Of a stretch of DNA of 64,000 nt, positions 52,408-61,046 are shown piece by piece. Source of the stretch: CANLBN01 sp034111645 (GTDB lineage: Bacteria > Pseudomonadota > Gammaproteobacteria > Pseudomonadales > Cellvibrionaceae); NCBI GenBank assembly GCA_034111645.1, contig JAWUWW010000039.1:62001-126000 (forward strand), in the 5' to 3' direction. The notes under the pieces are model-generated. The model did no database searches and was not told the origin of the DNA. It was given only the letters and a program-made list of their open reading frames with translations. How positions within the stretch are numbered: the stretch's first letter is position 1; every line of letters starts with the position of its first letter. The translations under genes were made by a program, and so were the position numbers.

Positions 52408-53442
52408 TCACATTTTAGCTTGTTGGTGTTTGTTTGGTGAGTAGAGGTTAACAAGTTCCGAGGCTGTTTTTAGGCGAATGCCGTGTGCTTTTAAGCGATG
52501 AATATTGTTTTTTAGGTATTCTATCGTCTCTGGGTACGGGTGACCGATGGCGATTGCATAGCCTTGGCGCTTGGCAATACTGATAAAGCGTTCAAATTGC
52601 TCTTCTATAAATGCGTTGTCGCGCTGATGGTCGAGAAAAACATCACGCTTAAGAGAGGCTATATTGAATTGTTGGGCTGTTTTCCAGGCAACGCTCGCAG
52701 GGGTCGTCCGACTATCGATAAAATAAAGTCCATTTGTCTTGAGTGTTTTCATTGTCCATTCCATTGGGAGCTGAAGCTGCGTCAATAAGCTGCCCATATG
52801 GTTATTGACCCCAGTAATGTGAGGAACTGATGCCAGAGCATCTGAAAGAGTATTCGCAAAATCTTCTTCACTCATATCATCTCTCAAGCCCGATTGGCCC
52901 ATTGGATGATTATGAATATTGCTCATTGGAGCATGCAAGATAATCTCTTTATGCTTTTTATGGGCACTGGTGGCTAAAAGTTTTGCATATGGGCTATGAG
53001 GTATTATTGCGTAGGTTAGATTGCCAGGGATATTGATCGCAGCTAAGCCTAGGCTTTTACTGTAGCCAAGATCATCGATAATTATGGCTACGTCGGCACC
53101 AATAACCTGGGGTGTTAGCTTATACTTTAGGGCTTCCTCTATATTCAGATCAATATCCATATTTGGATCTATAAAAACCGTTTTATCAGGTGTTGTTAAG
53201 TTTTTGAGCATGGAATCTATATTAGACTCCATTTCGGGAGAGGTTTGATGAAACTCATAAAGAAAGTTTTTATTTAATATTGCGATTGGCGAACTTGTCG
53301 ATTTATCTATAGCAGAGTCTTTGTCATTAGTGATGCTTGTGGTGTTAACTGGCATGCTGTTAACTGGCATTGCCCAACATAAAAGTAAAATAATTAAATA
53401 AAGGTAAATGCTGCTATTTTTAATATCGACATTGGTTTTCAT
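52408..53442 (-). CDS. yibQ: Divergent polysaccharide deacetylase family protein (YibQ-like)
   Basis: This 344-residue exported protein has an N-terminal signal (about residues 10-30) and a NodB-related domain: VAIIIDDLGYSKSLGLAAIN, LTYAIIPHSPYAK, EIILHAPMSN and VNNHMGSLLTQ, then DSRTTPASVAW and AIAIGHPYPETIEYL. The family is named divergent polysaccharide deacetylase; the activity is unproved. A long spacer separates the signal from the domain. It is the last gene of the envC-ctpA-yibQ operon, a standard order. Confidence 0.88.
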   Translation of the reverse strand: MKTNVDIKNSSIYLYLIILLLCWAMPVNSMPVNTTSITNDKDSAIDKSTSSPIAILNKNFLYEFHQTSPEMESNIDSMLKNLTTPDKTVFIDPNMDIDLNIEEALKYKLTPQVIGADVAIIIDDLGYSKSLGLAAINIPGNLTYAIIPHSPYAKLLATSAHKKHKEIILHAPMSNIHNHPMGQSGLRDDMSEEDFANTLSDALASVPHITGVNNHMGSLLTQLQLPMEWTMKTLKTNGLYFIDSRTTPASVAWKTAQQFNIASLKRDVFLDHQRDNAFIEEQFERFISIAKRQGYAIAIGHPYPETIEYLKNNIHRLKAHGIRLKTASELVNLYSPNKHQQAKM

Positions 53443-53534
53443 TATGAGAGTTTACCGTTTTTAACGCTTTTATATGTTGATGAGTAGCGTAAATATTGTT
53501 GTAGCGACAAACAATTTTATGAATCGACAAGCTC

Positions 53535-54902
53535 CTATTGAGCTACATTATTAACTTTTGCACTATTAAATATGGCTAAACCTTTAAGCATATTAATGGC
53601 TTCAAAAAGCTGATTATCTGAAATTTTATTGTCTTTATCTTCGGCCTCAGTAATGGTCTCACTGGTCTCAACGCCATTGGTAAGATGGCCAGCCAGATCG
53701 GCTTCTTTGATGCGATTGCCTTCTTTTAACTGTGTAATTGTTGCCGTCTCAATAATAACGTCTGGCTCTATGCCCTGAGCTTGAATTGAGTGTCCGCTCG
53801 GCGTGTAATATCTGGCAGTCGTTAGCTTTATACCTTTGTTTTCATCGACAGGAAAAATAGTTTGCACTGAGCCTTTACCAAAACTACGAGTCCCCATAAT
53901 GATTGCTCGACTATGATCTTGAAGGGCGCCAGCGACAATTTCTGCTGCAGATGCTGAGCCACCGTTAATTAGTACAACAAAAGGTAGCCCCTCGCTAATG
54001 TCGCCAGTTGTTGCACTAAAAAGCTGGTCATTGTTTTCTAGTCTGCCTTTAGTGCTGACAATTGTGCCTGCCTCTATCAGCGCATCCACCACATCGACAG
54101 AAGCTTGCAAAACTCCTCCTGGATTGTTTCGAAGGTCTAGAACGAAGCCTTTTAATAATTTATTTTGTTTTTTAAGTTTATTTATTTGATCAACAAAGTC
54201 ACTTCCAGTATTGGATTGAAATTGCGAGATTCTAATATAGCCAAAGTAATCGTCGATGACTTTTGAGCGCACGCTTCGAGTTTTAATTTGATCTCGAATT
54301 ATGGTTATATCGAAAGGGTTTTCGAGACCTTGGCGGATAATAGTGAAAGTGATTGGCGAGCCTTTAACACCGCGCATAAGTTTTGCAGCTTGACTGATAC
54401 TAAAACCGCGAATTGATTTACCGTCTAACTTTATAATGATATCTCCAGCCTCTACCCCTGCTTTTTGTGCGGGAGTTTCATCTATTGGTGTGATGACCTT
54501 TATATAGTTATTTTCAATGCCAATTTCGATGCCGACACCACTGAAATGACCTTGGGTAGTTTCTTGCAGGGATGCAAAGCTTGAGTCGTTTAAAAAGCTT
54601 GAGTGAGGATCAAGCTCTTGAAGCATGCCTTTGATGGCGTTTTCTAAAAGTTCTTGATCACTAATTGGATCTACATAAGAGCGCCTGATCTGATCGAATA
54701 TTAATGCAAATAGCTGAAGATCTTTAAGGGGCAGTGGTGCTTTGTTAATATTTTCATTTGCGTCGATCGTATTGACAGTGTTTGGGCTGTCGGTTGATTG
54801 TTGAGCTGAAGTTAGAGGCGCAAAAATAATAGTACTCAAGGCAATAGTTATTAAAGATCGCGTAATAAAATGCAATGGCTTTGTATCTAACTGCATAATC
54901 AT
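53535..54902 (-). CDS. ctpA: S41 family C-terminal processing protease CtpA
   Basis: This 455-residue periplasmic serine protease has a signal peptide (to about residue 33), a PDZ domain (IGIENNYIKVITPIDETPAQ, about 130-210) and the protease core with the catalytic Ser in NGGSASAAEIVAGALQDH and Lys in GTRSFGKGSVQTIFP. Its relatives trim envelope proteins, including cell-wall hydrolases. It lies between envC and yibQ, with 44 bases to envC. Confidence 0.94.
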   Translation of the reverse strand: MIMQLDTKPLHFITRSLITIALSTIIFAPLTSAQQSTDSPNTVNTIDANENINKAPLPLKDLQLFALIFDQIRRSYVDPISDQELLENAIKGMLQELDPHSSFLNDSSFASLQETTQGHFSGVGIEIGIENNYIKVITPIDETPAQKAGVEAGDIIIKLDGKSIRGFSISQAAKLMRGVKGSPITFTIIRQGLENPFDITIIRDQIKTRSVRSKVIDDYFGYIRISQFQSNTGSDFVDQINKLKKQNKLLKGFVLDLRNNPGGVLQASVDVVDALIEAGTIVSTKGRLENNDQLFSATTGDISEGLPFVVLINGGSASAAEIVAGALQDHSRAIIMGTRSFGKGSVQTIFPVDENKGIKLTTARYYTPSGHSIQAQGIEPDVIIETATITQLKEGNRIKEADLAGHLTNGVETSETITEAEDKDNKISDNQLFEAINMLKGLAIFNSAKVNNVAQ

Positions 54903-54946
54903 CCTGTTGGTTTAGAGTTTCTGTCAGCTTTATTTAAATAAGTGGT

Positions 54947-56170
54947 TTATTTTTTGGCAGTTAACCAAGGTGTTGGGTTTTGAGGTTTGCCGTTGTGGCG
55001 GATCTCAAAATATAAACCCTCTTCGGCTTGACCGCCAGAGTTCCCTAATGTTGCGATAACATCATTACTGCTTACCCAGTCTCCAGTATCTTTGAGCAAT
55101 GCTTGGTTGTGTGCATAAAGGCTCATATAGCCATCGCCATGATCAATGATCAAAAGTAGACCGTGGCCTCCGAGATAGTCGGAGAATATCACACGTCCAT
55201 GATGCACTGATACCACTTGGTCGCCACTTTTTCCGGATATAAATAAACCTCTCCAGCTAAGTCGACCATCTAATCTTGATTGCCCATAAGAATTAAGAAT
55301 CCTACCGTTGCTCGGATAAGGTAATTTACCTTTAAGCGTCCGAAAAGGTTTGGAATCGCTAGGTAGCTTTAATTGACTAAGTGCTTGTGTAGCCTCATCT
55401 AATAGACGCTCGAGGCGGTCTTGATCTTTTTGTAAGTTAGTAAGGTCGCCACCTTGTTGATTAATTTCTAGCGTTAAAGCTGCCAGTGTTTTAAGCCTTT
55501 TAGCCTGCGTGTTCTTTAATTGTTGAAAGCGGTCGCCTAATTTCTCTTGATTATCTGTCAGCCTCGCTGTGCTTGCGATAATGTTTGCCTCGCTTTTATT
55601 AATCTCATCAATAGTTTTTATAAAGCGATCAATTTTTTCTTTATGGGCGGTAATAATATAATCGTGGTAGCGCAACATGCGCGTCATTTTTGCAGGCTCT
55701 TCTTGATTTAGAAGAAGCTTGATTTGGCTTTGTTGACCCAATAGGTATGCCTGACGAATTATTTGATTAATTTGTGATTGTTGCTCTTGTCGCGACTTCT
55801 CCAGCTCAATCCTATTCGATTGATACTGGACTAGTTGCTTTTTTTCGCGAGACAATGCCTCCTTGATTTCTTGGATTCTTTTGGTGTATTCCCCAACTTC
55901 TTGCTCTGAGGTTTTAAGTGATTGCTGTAGTTTGTCTTTTGACGTTTTAGTGCTTATTAGTTGATTCTGCAATTTGTCGATTGTGATTGATAATTCTTTA
56001 AGCTTCTTTTCATAGTCATCCTCATCTTGAGCATAAGAGCCGTTACTTATAGACAAAATAAGCAGCAAGGCCGTAAAAATGGCAAGAATATTAAGCGGCA
56101 GTTGTTTAAGCATTGGTTTTTTAAATAAGGGTCTGTGAAGCTTCAAGCTTAGTTTCCGTGATCGAATCAT
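54947..56170 (-). CDS. envC: Murein hydrolase activator EnvC
   Basis: This 407-residue periplasmic protein has a signal peptide ending near SNGSYAQ, two long coiled-coil stretches (about residues 50-260) and a C-terminal LytM domain (LPYPSNGRILNSYGQSR, then HHGRVIFSDYLGGHGLLLII). The LytM zinc residues are not all kept: the first HxxxD-type pair is missing, as in EnvC proteins that activate amidases instead of cutting murein. Start is ATG 56170 or the in-frame ATG 56113, which would give a shorter and more typical signal peptide. In Pseudomonas gpmI precedes envC; it is absent here. Confidence 0.9.
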   Translation of the reverse strand: MIRSRKLSLKLHRPLFKKPMLKQLPLNILAIFTALLLILSISNGSYAQDEDDYEKKLKELSITIDKLQNQLISTKTSKDKLQQSLKTSEQEVGEYTKRIQEIKEALSREKKQLVQYQSNRIELEKSRQEQQSQINQIIRQAYLLGQQSQIKLLLNQEEPAKMTRMLRYHDYIITAHKEKIDRFIKTIDEINKSEANIIASTARLTDNQEKLGDRFQQLKNTQAKRLKTLAALTLEINQQGGDLTNLQKDQDRLERLLDEATQALSQLKLPSDSKPFRTLKGKLPYPSNGRILNSYGQSRLDGRLSWRGLFISGKSGDQVVSVHHGRVIFSDYLGGHGLLLIIDHGDGYMSLYAHNQALLKDTGDWVSSNDVIATLGNSGGQAEEGLYFEIRHNGKPQNPTPWLTAKK

Positions 56171-56353
56171 TGATGGTAATTATTAATAGGTTATTTTGAG
56201 CATAAATAGAGGTGCTATTGCTGAGATAAGTTTACCTTGTTGTTTTGCCTATGACTATTATTATGGCCGTGATTAAGGCTGCGGTTGTGAGCTATTCGTG
56301 TATAATGCTGCCCTTTAATGGGCCCGTCTCGCATATTATTTAGGGGTATTTTT

Positions 56354-56764
56354 GTGGAAGATGTATTTGTTTTTGTCCAAGAGCAGATTTTTTTAGTCGG
56401 TGCTCTTGTATTGTTGATTTTTGCTTTTTATCGTAAAGAAACATCTGCAGGAGGTGCTAAATTATCAACAAGTCAGGTTGTGCAGGCCATGAACGCTGAA
56501 ACAGCGATCCTGTTGGATGTGAGAGATTCTAAGGACTATGATCAGGGCCATGTCACTAATGCGATAAACATCCCCCACGATAAAGTTGCAGATAGTTTAA
56601 AGCAGCTAGAAAAATATCGTGAAAAGCAAATTGTTATTACTGATAACATTGGTCAGCATGCCGCTACGGTGAGCAGACTACTAGCAAAAGCAGGCTTTAA
56701 TGTTGCGCTGATGCGCGGCGGGATGAGCGAATGGAAAACTGAAGGCTTGCCGGTAGTTAAGTAA
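56354..56764 (+). CDS. Membrane-anchored rhodanese-like protein without catalytic cysteine (YibN-like)
   Basis: This 136-residue protein has one N-terminal membrane helix (EDVFVFVQEQIFLVGALVLL region) and a rhodanese domain: ILLDVRDSKDYDQGHVTNAI, NIPHDKV and ALMRGGMSEWKTEGLPVV. At the active-site loop it reads IVITDNIGQHAATV, with Asn where active rhodaneses have Cys, so sulfurtransferase activity is not expected. GTG 56354 with AGGGG seven bases upstream is the likely start; an in-frame ATG at 56318 would add 12 residues before the helix. It begins the rhodanese-grxC-secB operon. Confidence 0.88.
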   Translation: MEDVFVFVQEQIFLVGALVLLIFAFYRKETSAGGAKLSTSQVVQAMNAETAILLDVRDSKDYDQGHVTNAINIPHDKVADSLKQLEKYREKQIVITDNIGQHAATVSRLLAKAGFNVALMRGGMSEWKTEGLPVVK

Positions 56765-56767
56765 GTG

Positions 56768-57028
56768 ATGAATAAAATATTAATTTATACCACTCAATTT
56801 TGTCCCTATTGTGTTCGTGCAAAACAATTGCTGGATCAAAAAGGAGCTGAATATGATGAGTTAAAGGTAGATGGCAATCCAGAGTTGCGTCAAGTTATGA
56901 CCAAAAAAAGTAATAGCCGTACTGTCCCTCAAATATGGATTGGTGACACACATGTCGGCGGTTGCAATGAGCTATTCGCTCTAGAGTACGCGGGTAAATT
57001 AGATAAATTATTAGATAATAAGGCATAA
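56768..57028 (+). CDS. grxC: Glutaredoxin 3 GrxC
   Basis: This 86-residue glutaredoxin has the dithiol active site QFCPYCVRAKQLL and the glutathione-binding TVPQIWIGDTHVGGCNELF. It reduces disulfides with glutathione. ATG 56768 is preceded by an in-frame GTG at 56765. It begins three bases after the rhodanese stop and ends two bases before secB, so the three genes are one operon. Confidence 0.96.
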   Translation: MNKILIYTTQFCPYCVRAKQLLDQKGAEYDELKVDGNPELRQVMTKKSNSRTVPQIWIGDTHVGGCNELFALEYAGKLDKLLDNKA

Positions 57029-57030
57029 GT

Positions 57031-57513
57031 ATGGCTGAGAATGAAACAAACATCGATCAAGAAGCAGCATCTGAAAACGTGAAGGATCAGCAATTTTATA
57101 TTCAAAAATTGTATTTAAAAGATCTATCTTTTGAAGCTCCTATGGGCGCTAAAATTTTTATCGAGCAAATTCAACCTAAAATAGAGCAAGAACTGGGTAC
57201 AGAGACTAAGAAAATAAATGAAAACTTATACGAGGTGGTGCTTAAGTTAACTCTAACCGCTAAAGTAGAGCAAGAAATAGCTTTTCTAATAGAGATACAG
57301 CAAGCGGGCTTGTTCCAAATATCAGGTATCGAACAGGGGCATTTAGCACGTGTAATGAATACGGTTTGTCCTCATATCTTGTTGCCATACGCACGTGAAG
57401 CTATAGATAGTACCTTAGGCAAAGGGGGCTTTCCTGCACTGATGTTACCACCCATTAACTTTGAAGCTTTATTTGCTCAAGCAATGAGTGAAAAGCAAAA
57501 ATCGTCACATTAA
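57031..57513 (+). CDS. secB: Protein-export chaperone SecB
   Basis: This 160-residue cytosolic chaperone binds unfolded preproteins and delivers them to SecA. Landmarks are IQKLYLKDLSFEAPMGAKIF and TVCPHILLPYAREAIDSTLG with GGFPALMLPPINFEALF. Tetrameric assembly is the family norm. It ends the rhodanese-grxC-secB operon and is followed by a clear intrinsic terminator. Confidence 0.97.
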   Translation: MAENETNIDQEAASENVKDQQFYIQKLYLKDLSFEAPMGAKIFIEQIQPKIEQELGTETKKINENLYEVVLKLTLTAKVEQEIAFLIEIQQAGLFQISGIEQGHLARVMNTVCPHILLPYAREAIDSTLGKGGFPALMLPPINFEALFAQAMSEKQKSSH

Positions 57514-57520
57514 TATTAAT

Positions 57521-57549
57521 CGGTCAAGTCAGCTTGGCCGTTTAATAAT
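57521..57549 (+). terminator. Intrinsic terminator of the rhodanese-grxC-secB operon
   Basis: CGGTCAAG (57521-57528) pairs with CTTGGCCG (57533-57540) through seven normal pairs and one G-U pair around a TCAG loop, followed by TTTAATAAT. It lies eight bases past the secB stop. Confidence 0.75.
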
Positions 57550-57839
57550 CCCACTAAAAATTCCATCAGCTCATTTTTTGTCCTTGTTATTAACATCAAG
57601 GCACAAATGATTAATGCCTAAATATTGTATTTACTGATCAACTAAGTTTTATAATATCCTTTTAAGCATATTCAAAGATCATTAGTCATTCATCTGAAAC
57701 TTAAAAAATACTGCATCCTTTGTAGGTGTCTAAAATGCCATGCAGAGCTGTTATTATATCTAGTAATTTTTAAGCATCCGTAATAGAGTCTCGAGTCAGC
57801 CCTAAAAAACAAATTATTTTTATCAATTAAGGAATTATT
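57550..57839. other. Intergenic region before the ybjQ pair
   Basis: This AT-rich stretch holds the promoter of the ybjQ group. AAGGA a few bases before 57840 is the ribosome binding site. I see no other feature. Confidence 0.3.
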
Positions 57840-58154
57840 ATGATTGTGACCAATATAGAAATTATTCCAGGTCGTCGAGTGATTAAGCATTTAGGAATGG
57901 TGCAGGGTAATACTGTCCGCTCAAAGCATGTTGGACGAGACTTGATGGCAGGATTTAAAAATATTTTTGGCGGCGAGCTTGTGGGTTACACAGAACTTTT
58001 AACTGAGTCACGCGAAGAAGCAGTAGATAGAATGAAGCAGCAGGCTCAGGCTATCGGAGCTAATGCTATTTTAAATGTACGTTTTTCGACGAGCTCGGTT
58101 GCCGCTGGAGCTGCCGAGTTGTTTGCCTATGGAACAGCCGTTATCTTAGAATAA
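57840..58154 (+). CDS. ybjQ: YbjQ family protein (UPF0145), first copy
   Basis: This 104-residue cytosolic protein matches YbjQ across its length: PGRRVIKHLGMVQGNTVRSK, LVGYTELLTESREEAVDRMK and AQAIGANAILNVRFSTSSV. The fold is a small alpha-beta domain called heavy-metal-binding in databases, but a function is not established. It is followed after 16 bases by a second, membrane-anchored member of the same family. Confidence 0.92.
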   Translation: MIVTNIEIIPGRRVIKHLGMVQGNTVRSKHVGRDLMAGFKNIFGGELVGYTELLTESREEAVDRMKQQAQAIGANAILNVRFSTSSVAAGAAELFAYGTAVILE

Positions 58155-58170
58155 ATAGGAGATCATTAGT

Positions 58171-58626
58171 ATGTACGACTTAATTATTCTTTTTACATTG
58201 TTGTTCTTGGGTTATATTTTTGGCCAAATGGCAGAAAAAAAACATTTTCGTTCACTTATAAAACGCGAAGAAGAATATCGAGAAATATTAACTTTTGCCA
58301 AGCGTTTTCCGCTCAATAATAACGCAGATCAAAAGGCAGAGCTTGTTGGTGGTAATGTGGTTATATCTGTCGATTATTTCAAACGCTTTGTCGCTACCTT
58401 GCGAAACTTAGTTGGTGGGCGTGTGACAACTTATGAATCATTACTTGAGCGCGCGCGCCGTGAAGCTATCTTGAGGATGAAAGAAGACGCTAAGCAAAAA
58501 GGTTTAAATGCTATTGTTAATCTAAAGCTAGAAACATCATCCATTACTAAAGGCTCAACAAGTCAAGTGGGTGCAGTAGAGGTTTATGCTTATGGTACGG
58601 GCTTATTGTCTAGCCATTCTTTATAG
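58171..58626 (+). CDS. YbjQ family protein with N-terminal membrane helix, second copy
   Basis: This 151-residue protein has an N-terminal hydrophobic helix (LIILFTLLFLGYIFGQMAEK) and a YbjQ domain from about residue 45: LVGGRVTTYESLLERARREA and AKQKGLNAIVNLKLETSSI. It is a membrane-anchored paralogue of the preceding gene. AGGAGA lies upstream of ATG 58171. A membrane-bound M48 protease gene follows after 63 bases. Confidence 0.88.
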   Translation: MYDLIILFTLLFLGYIFGQMAEKKHFRSLIKREEEYREILTFAKRFPLNNNADQKAELVGGNVVISVDYFKRFVATLRNLVGGRVTTYESLLERARREAILRMKEDAKQKGLNAIVNLKLETSSITKGSTSQVGAVEVYAYGTGLLSSHSL

Positions 58627-58689
58627 CTTTACCGATATTAAAACGAAAAAATGATAATAATTATTGATAGTAAAATGGTGAAAAAATAG

Positions 58690-59622
58690 ATGGATTTTAA
58701 AAATCCAAAAATTCCAGAAGGAATTAATGTAAGCGACGAACACCCACTGAAGAATTTTTTATATTTGTTTTTGGGTGTAGTCGGTGTAATTTTTTTAGTG
58801 TTATTAATTTTGTTTTTTTCGATAGGTTTTATCGCAAAATGGATTCCTTTCGAGAAAGAAGTCGAGTGGGCACAAAGTATAGGAGCTTCGGTCGAGCGCA
58901 ATAACAAAGGTGACTTATTGCAAGACTTGGTTTTTCCGAATGAAGCCGAGACTTCAAATAATAGTATTGAGGATAAATTGCGAGCAGAAAAAATAACTGC
59001 TTATCTTCAAAATTTATCTGATAAGTTGAGTGTGGCGCAAAAGTTGCCAGACTCAATGAAAATCACAATTCATTATATTGATAAGCCAGTAATCAATGCT
59101 TTTGCAATTATTGGTGGGCATGTATTTATTTATCAAGGTTTGATTGATGTAATAAACAGCGAAAATGCATTGTCGATGATTTTAGCGCATGAAATAGCGC
59201 ATGTTAAAAATAGACATCCCATTGTAGCTTTGGGTCGAGGCTTAGGATTAGGTGTTGTTTTATCGCTTGTAACAGGTGTTGGGGTTGATGGTTTTTCAAC
59301 TAGCATTGCTAGCCACATTAATTTATTAACGTCGTTAGCCTTTAGTCGCGAGCAAGAAACGCAATCAGATATCGATGCCTATAATACGTTACTTGAGTAT
59401 TATGGGCATGGTTTTGGTGCAATAGAGCTTTTTTCTGTACTGCTTAATTCTAATCAAAGTTCTGGTTTGCCAGAACTACTAAATTCACATCCGTTATCTG
59501 AAAATAGAATTGAGCGTCTAAATAAATTGGGTACGTCCATTGTTGATAAATGCACAGATACAAAATTAGATTGCTCAGTAACTCCGCTGCCATCATTTAT
59601 AAAATCACCGGCCTCAAAATAA
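58690..59622 (+). CDS. M48 family metalloprotease with N-terminal membrane helix
   Basis: This 310-residue zinc protease has a membrane helix at about residues 20-50 and the catalytic HEIAHVKNRHP motif; the third ligand Glu is in the SREQETQSDIDAY segment. It lacks the TPR region of BepA-type relatives and most resembles small M48 proteases. The position after two YbjQ-family genes suggests a shared envelope quality-control or stress function, which is inference. Confidence 0.87.
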   Translation: MDFKNPKIPEGINVSDEHPLKNFLYLFLGVVGVIFLVLLILFFSIGFIAKWIPFEKEVEWAQSIGASVERNNKGDLLQDLVFPNEAETSNNSIEDKLRAEKITAYLQNLSDKLSVAQKLPDSMKITIHYIDKPVINAFAIIGGHVFIYQGLIDVINSENALSMILAHEIAHVKNRHPIVALGRGLGLGVVLSLVTGVGVDGFSTSIASHINLLTSLAFSREQETQSDIDAYNTLLEYYGHGFGAIELFSVLLNSNQSSGLPELLNSHPLSENRIERLNKLGTSIVDKCTDTKLDCSVTPLPSFIKSPASK

Positions 59623-59717
59623 AGCGCTAATATCTGTTAAATTTTGTGCTGATTTTAGAGGGAAGTGAAGAGTTATTATAATGTTGAGTTAGATAATTTA
59701 TTAAAGGATATTCTTTC

Positions 59718-60617
59718 GTGTTATTGAGTTCGTCATTAAAATTCTTCAGCATTGTAACAATACTATCCTTAGTTGCGTGCTTTGCTCCAAAAGAATTAAA
59801 AAAAGAACGGGAGCTTTTCGATCAAAAAATATTAAATAATGTTGAGATCAACCTAAATTATTTTGAAGTTAATGGTGATCGTTTGTTCTATGCCTCGGCA
59901 GGAGATCCATTAAGGCCAGCATTAATTATTATTCACGGAACTCCTGGTAGATGGCATCAGTATGCACGTTATATGCTGAATGAAAAGTTGCGAAAATTTT
60001 TTTATATAATTGTTGTTGATCGCCCTGGCTGGGGGGATTCTGTCGCGGGTGAGACGCAAGAAATTATAAGTTATGCGCGACATGCAGCTATATTTTCTGC
60101 TTTTTCTAAAGATCTAAAAAATAAGAATAATAATCAGCCAGTAATATTGCTAGGTCACTCTCTTGGTGCATCTATCGCGCCTCGAGTAGCAATGGATTAT
60201 CCGAGTTCTGTTGATGGTTTGTTGCTCCTAGCGGGAACGTTAGGTCCAGAATTATCAAGTCTTCGCTGGTATAACCAAATTGCCCGTGTGCCAGGAATTA
60301 ATTGGTTGATTGGCAAAAATCTAAGAAAATCTAATCTTGAAATTTTAGCGCTACACGCAGAGATGGAGGCAATGGCGCCCCTTTGGTTTAACGTGAATAT
60401 TCCGACGATTATTGTTCAGGGTATGAAAGATAAATATGTGTATCCCGAAAATGCTGATTTTGCAGAGAAAAATATGAACCCCAAAATAACTGATGTGATT
60501 CGACTAGAGAATGCAGGGCACTTATTCCCTATGACCTTGCGTTCCGAAGTGGTTGCTTGGTCGCTTTGCCTGTTAGAAAAAATAGATAAAAAAATATCAG
60601 CTTGCCCATACAATTAA
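59718..60617 (+). CDS. Alpha/beta hydrolase lipoprotein
   Basis: This 299-residue protein starts with a signal and lipobox LSLVAC (Cys about residue 21). The hydrolase core has HGTPGRWHQYARYML, the nucleophile serine in LLGHSLGASIAPRVAM, a late Asp in GMKDKYVYPEN and His in ENAGHLFPM. The substrate is unknown. The start is GTG 59718 with AAAGGA nine bases upstream. It follows the M48 gene by 95 bases and may be co-transcribed with it. Confidence 0.78.
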   Translation: MLLSSSLKFFSIVTILSLVACFAPKELKKERELFDQKILNNVEINLNYFEVNGDRLFYASAGDPLRPALIIIHGTPGRWHQYARYMLNEKLRKFFYIIVVDRPGWGDSVAGETQEIISYARHAAIFSAFSKDLKNKNNNQPVILLGHSLGASIAPRVAMDYPSSVDGLLLLAGTLGPELSSLRWYNQIARVPGINWLIGKNLRKSNLEILALHAEMEAMAPLWFNVNIPTIIVQGMKDKYVYPENADFAEKNMNPKITDVIRLENAGHLFPMTLRSEVVAWSLCLLEKIDKKISACPYN

Positions 60618-61046
60618 TATAGAACTAATTTTCTGCTGCCCGCTACTTTTATTTATTATTAAGATTAGAGATTGGAAATATTTAGTTTATCACTTGTTAT
60701 TAAAGACTAGACTATATTGGCTTATTAAAATTTTTAATCAATTGTTCTTATATTTGATGGTCAATTATTAGGCATTTAATAATGCCTATATAGGATTTAA
60801 ATAGTATACTCTAAAATATTATTGACAATAAAAAATCCACATATTTTTAACAGATAGATTTATATAGACGTTTTATTTAAGTGATAATATAAATTCAGTA
60901 ATTAAAAAATTCCATTAGCTAGGCCTCATCTTAAAATTTAGTTTCAATTCTAAATTAGAAATTGTGGAATTTTAATTTTTTTGGCATTAGCGAAAAATTG
61001 GTTTCACAAAAGAGATTAGAGCATAGATTTAAAAAAGTATTCGAAA
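60618..61046. other. AT-rich intergenic region with several stem-loops
   Basis: This 429-base stretch between convergent genes holds a perfect 8-bp hairpin TAGGCATT-TAAT-AATGCCTA (60769-60788). It also holds a compound structure: AAAATTCCA (60906-60914) pairs with TGGAATTTT (60965-60973), and CAATTCTAA (60945-60953) pairs with ATTAGAAATTG (60954-60964) with one bulge; TTTTTTT (60976-60982) follows. The last could end transcription from the hydrolase side or be a small RNA. No coding frame is evident. Confidence 0.4.
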
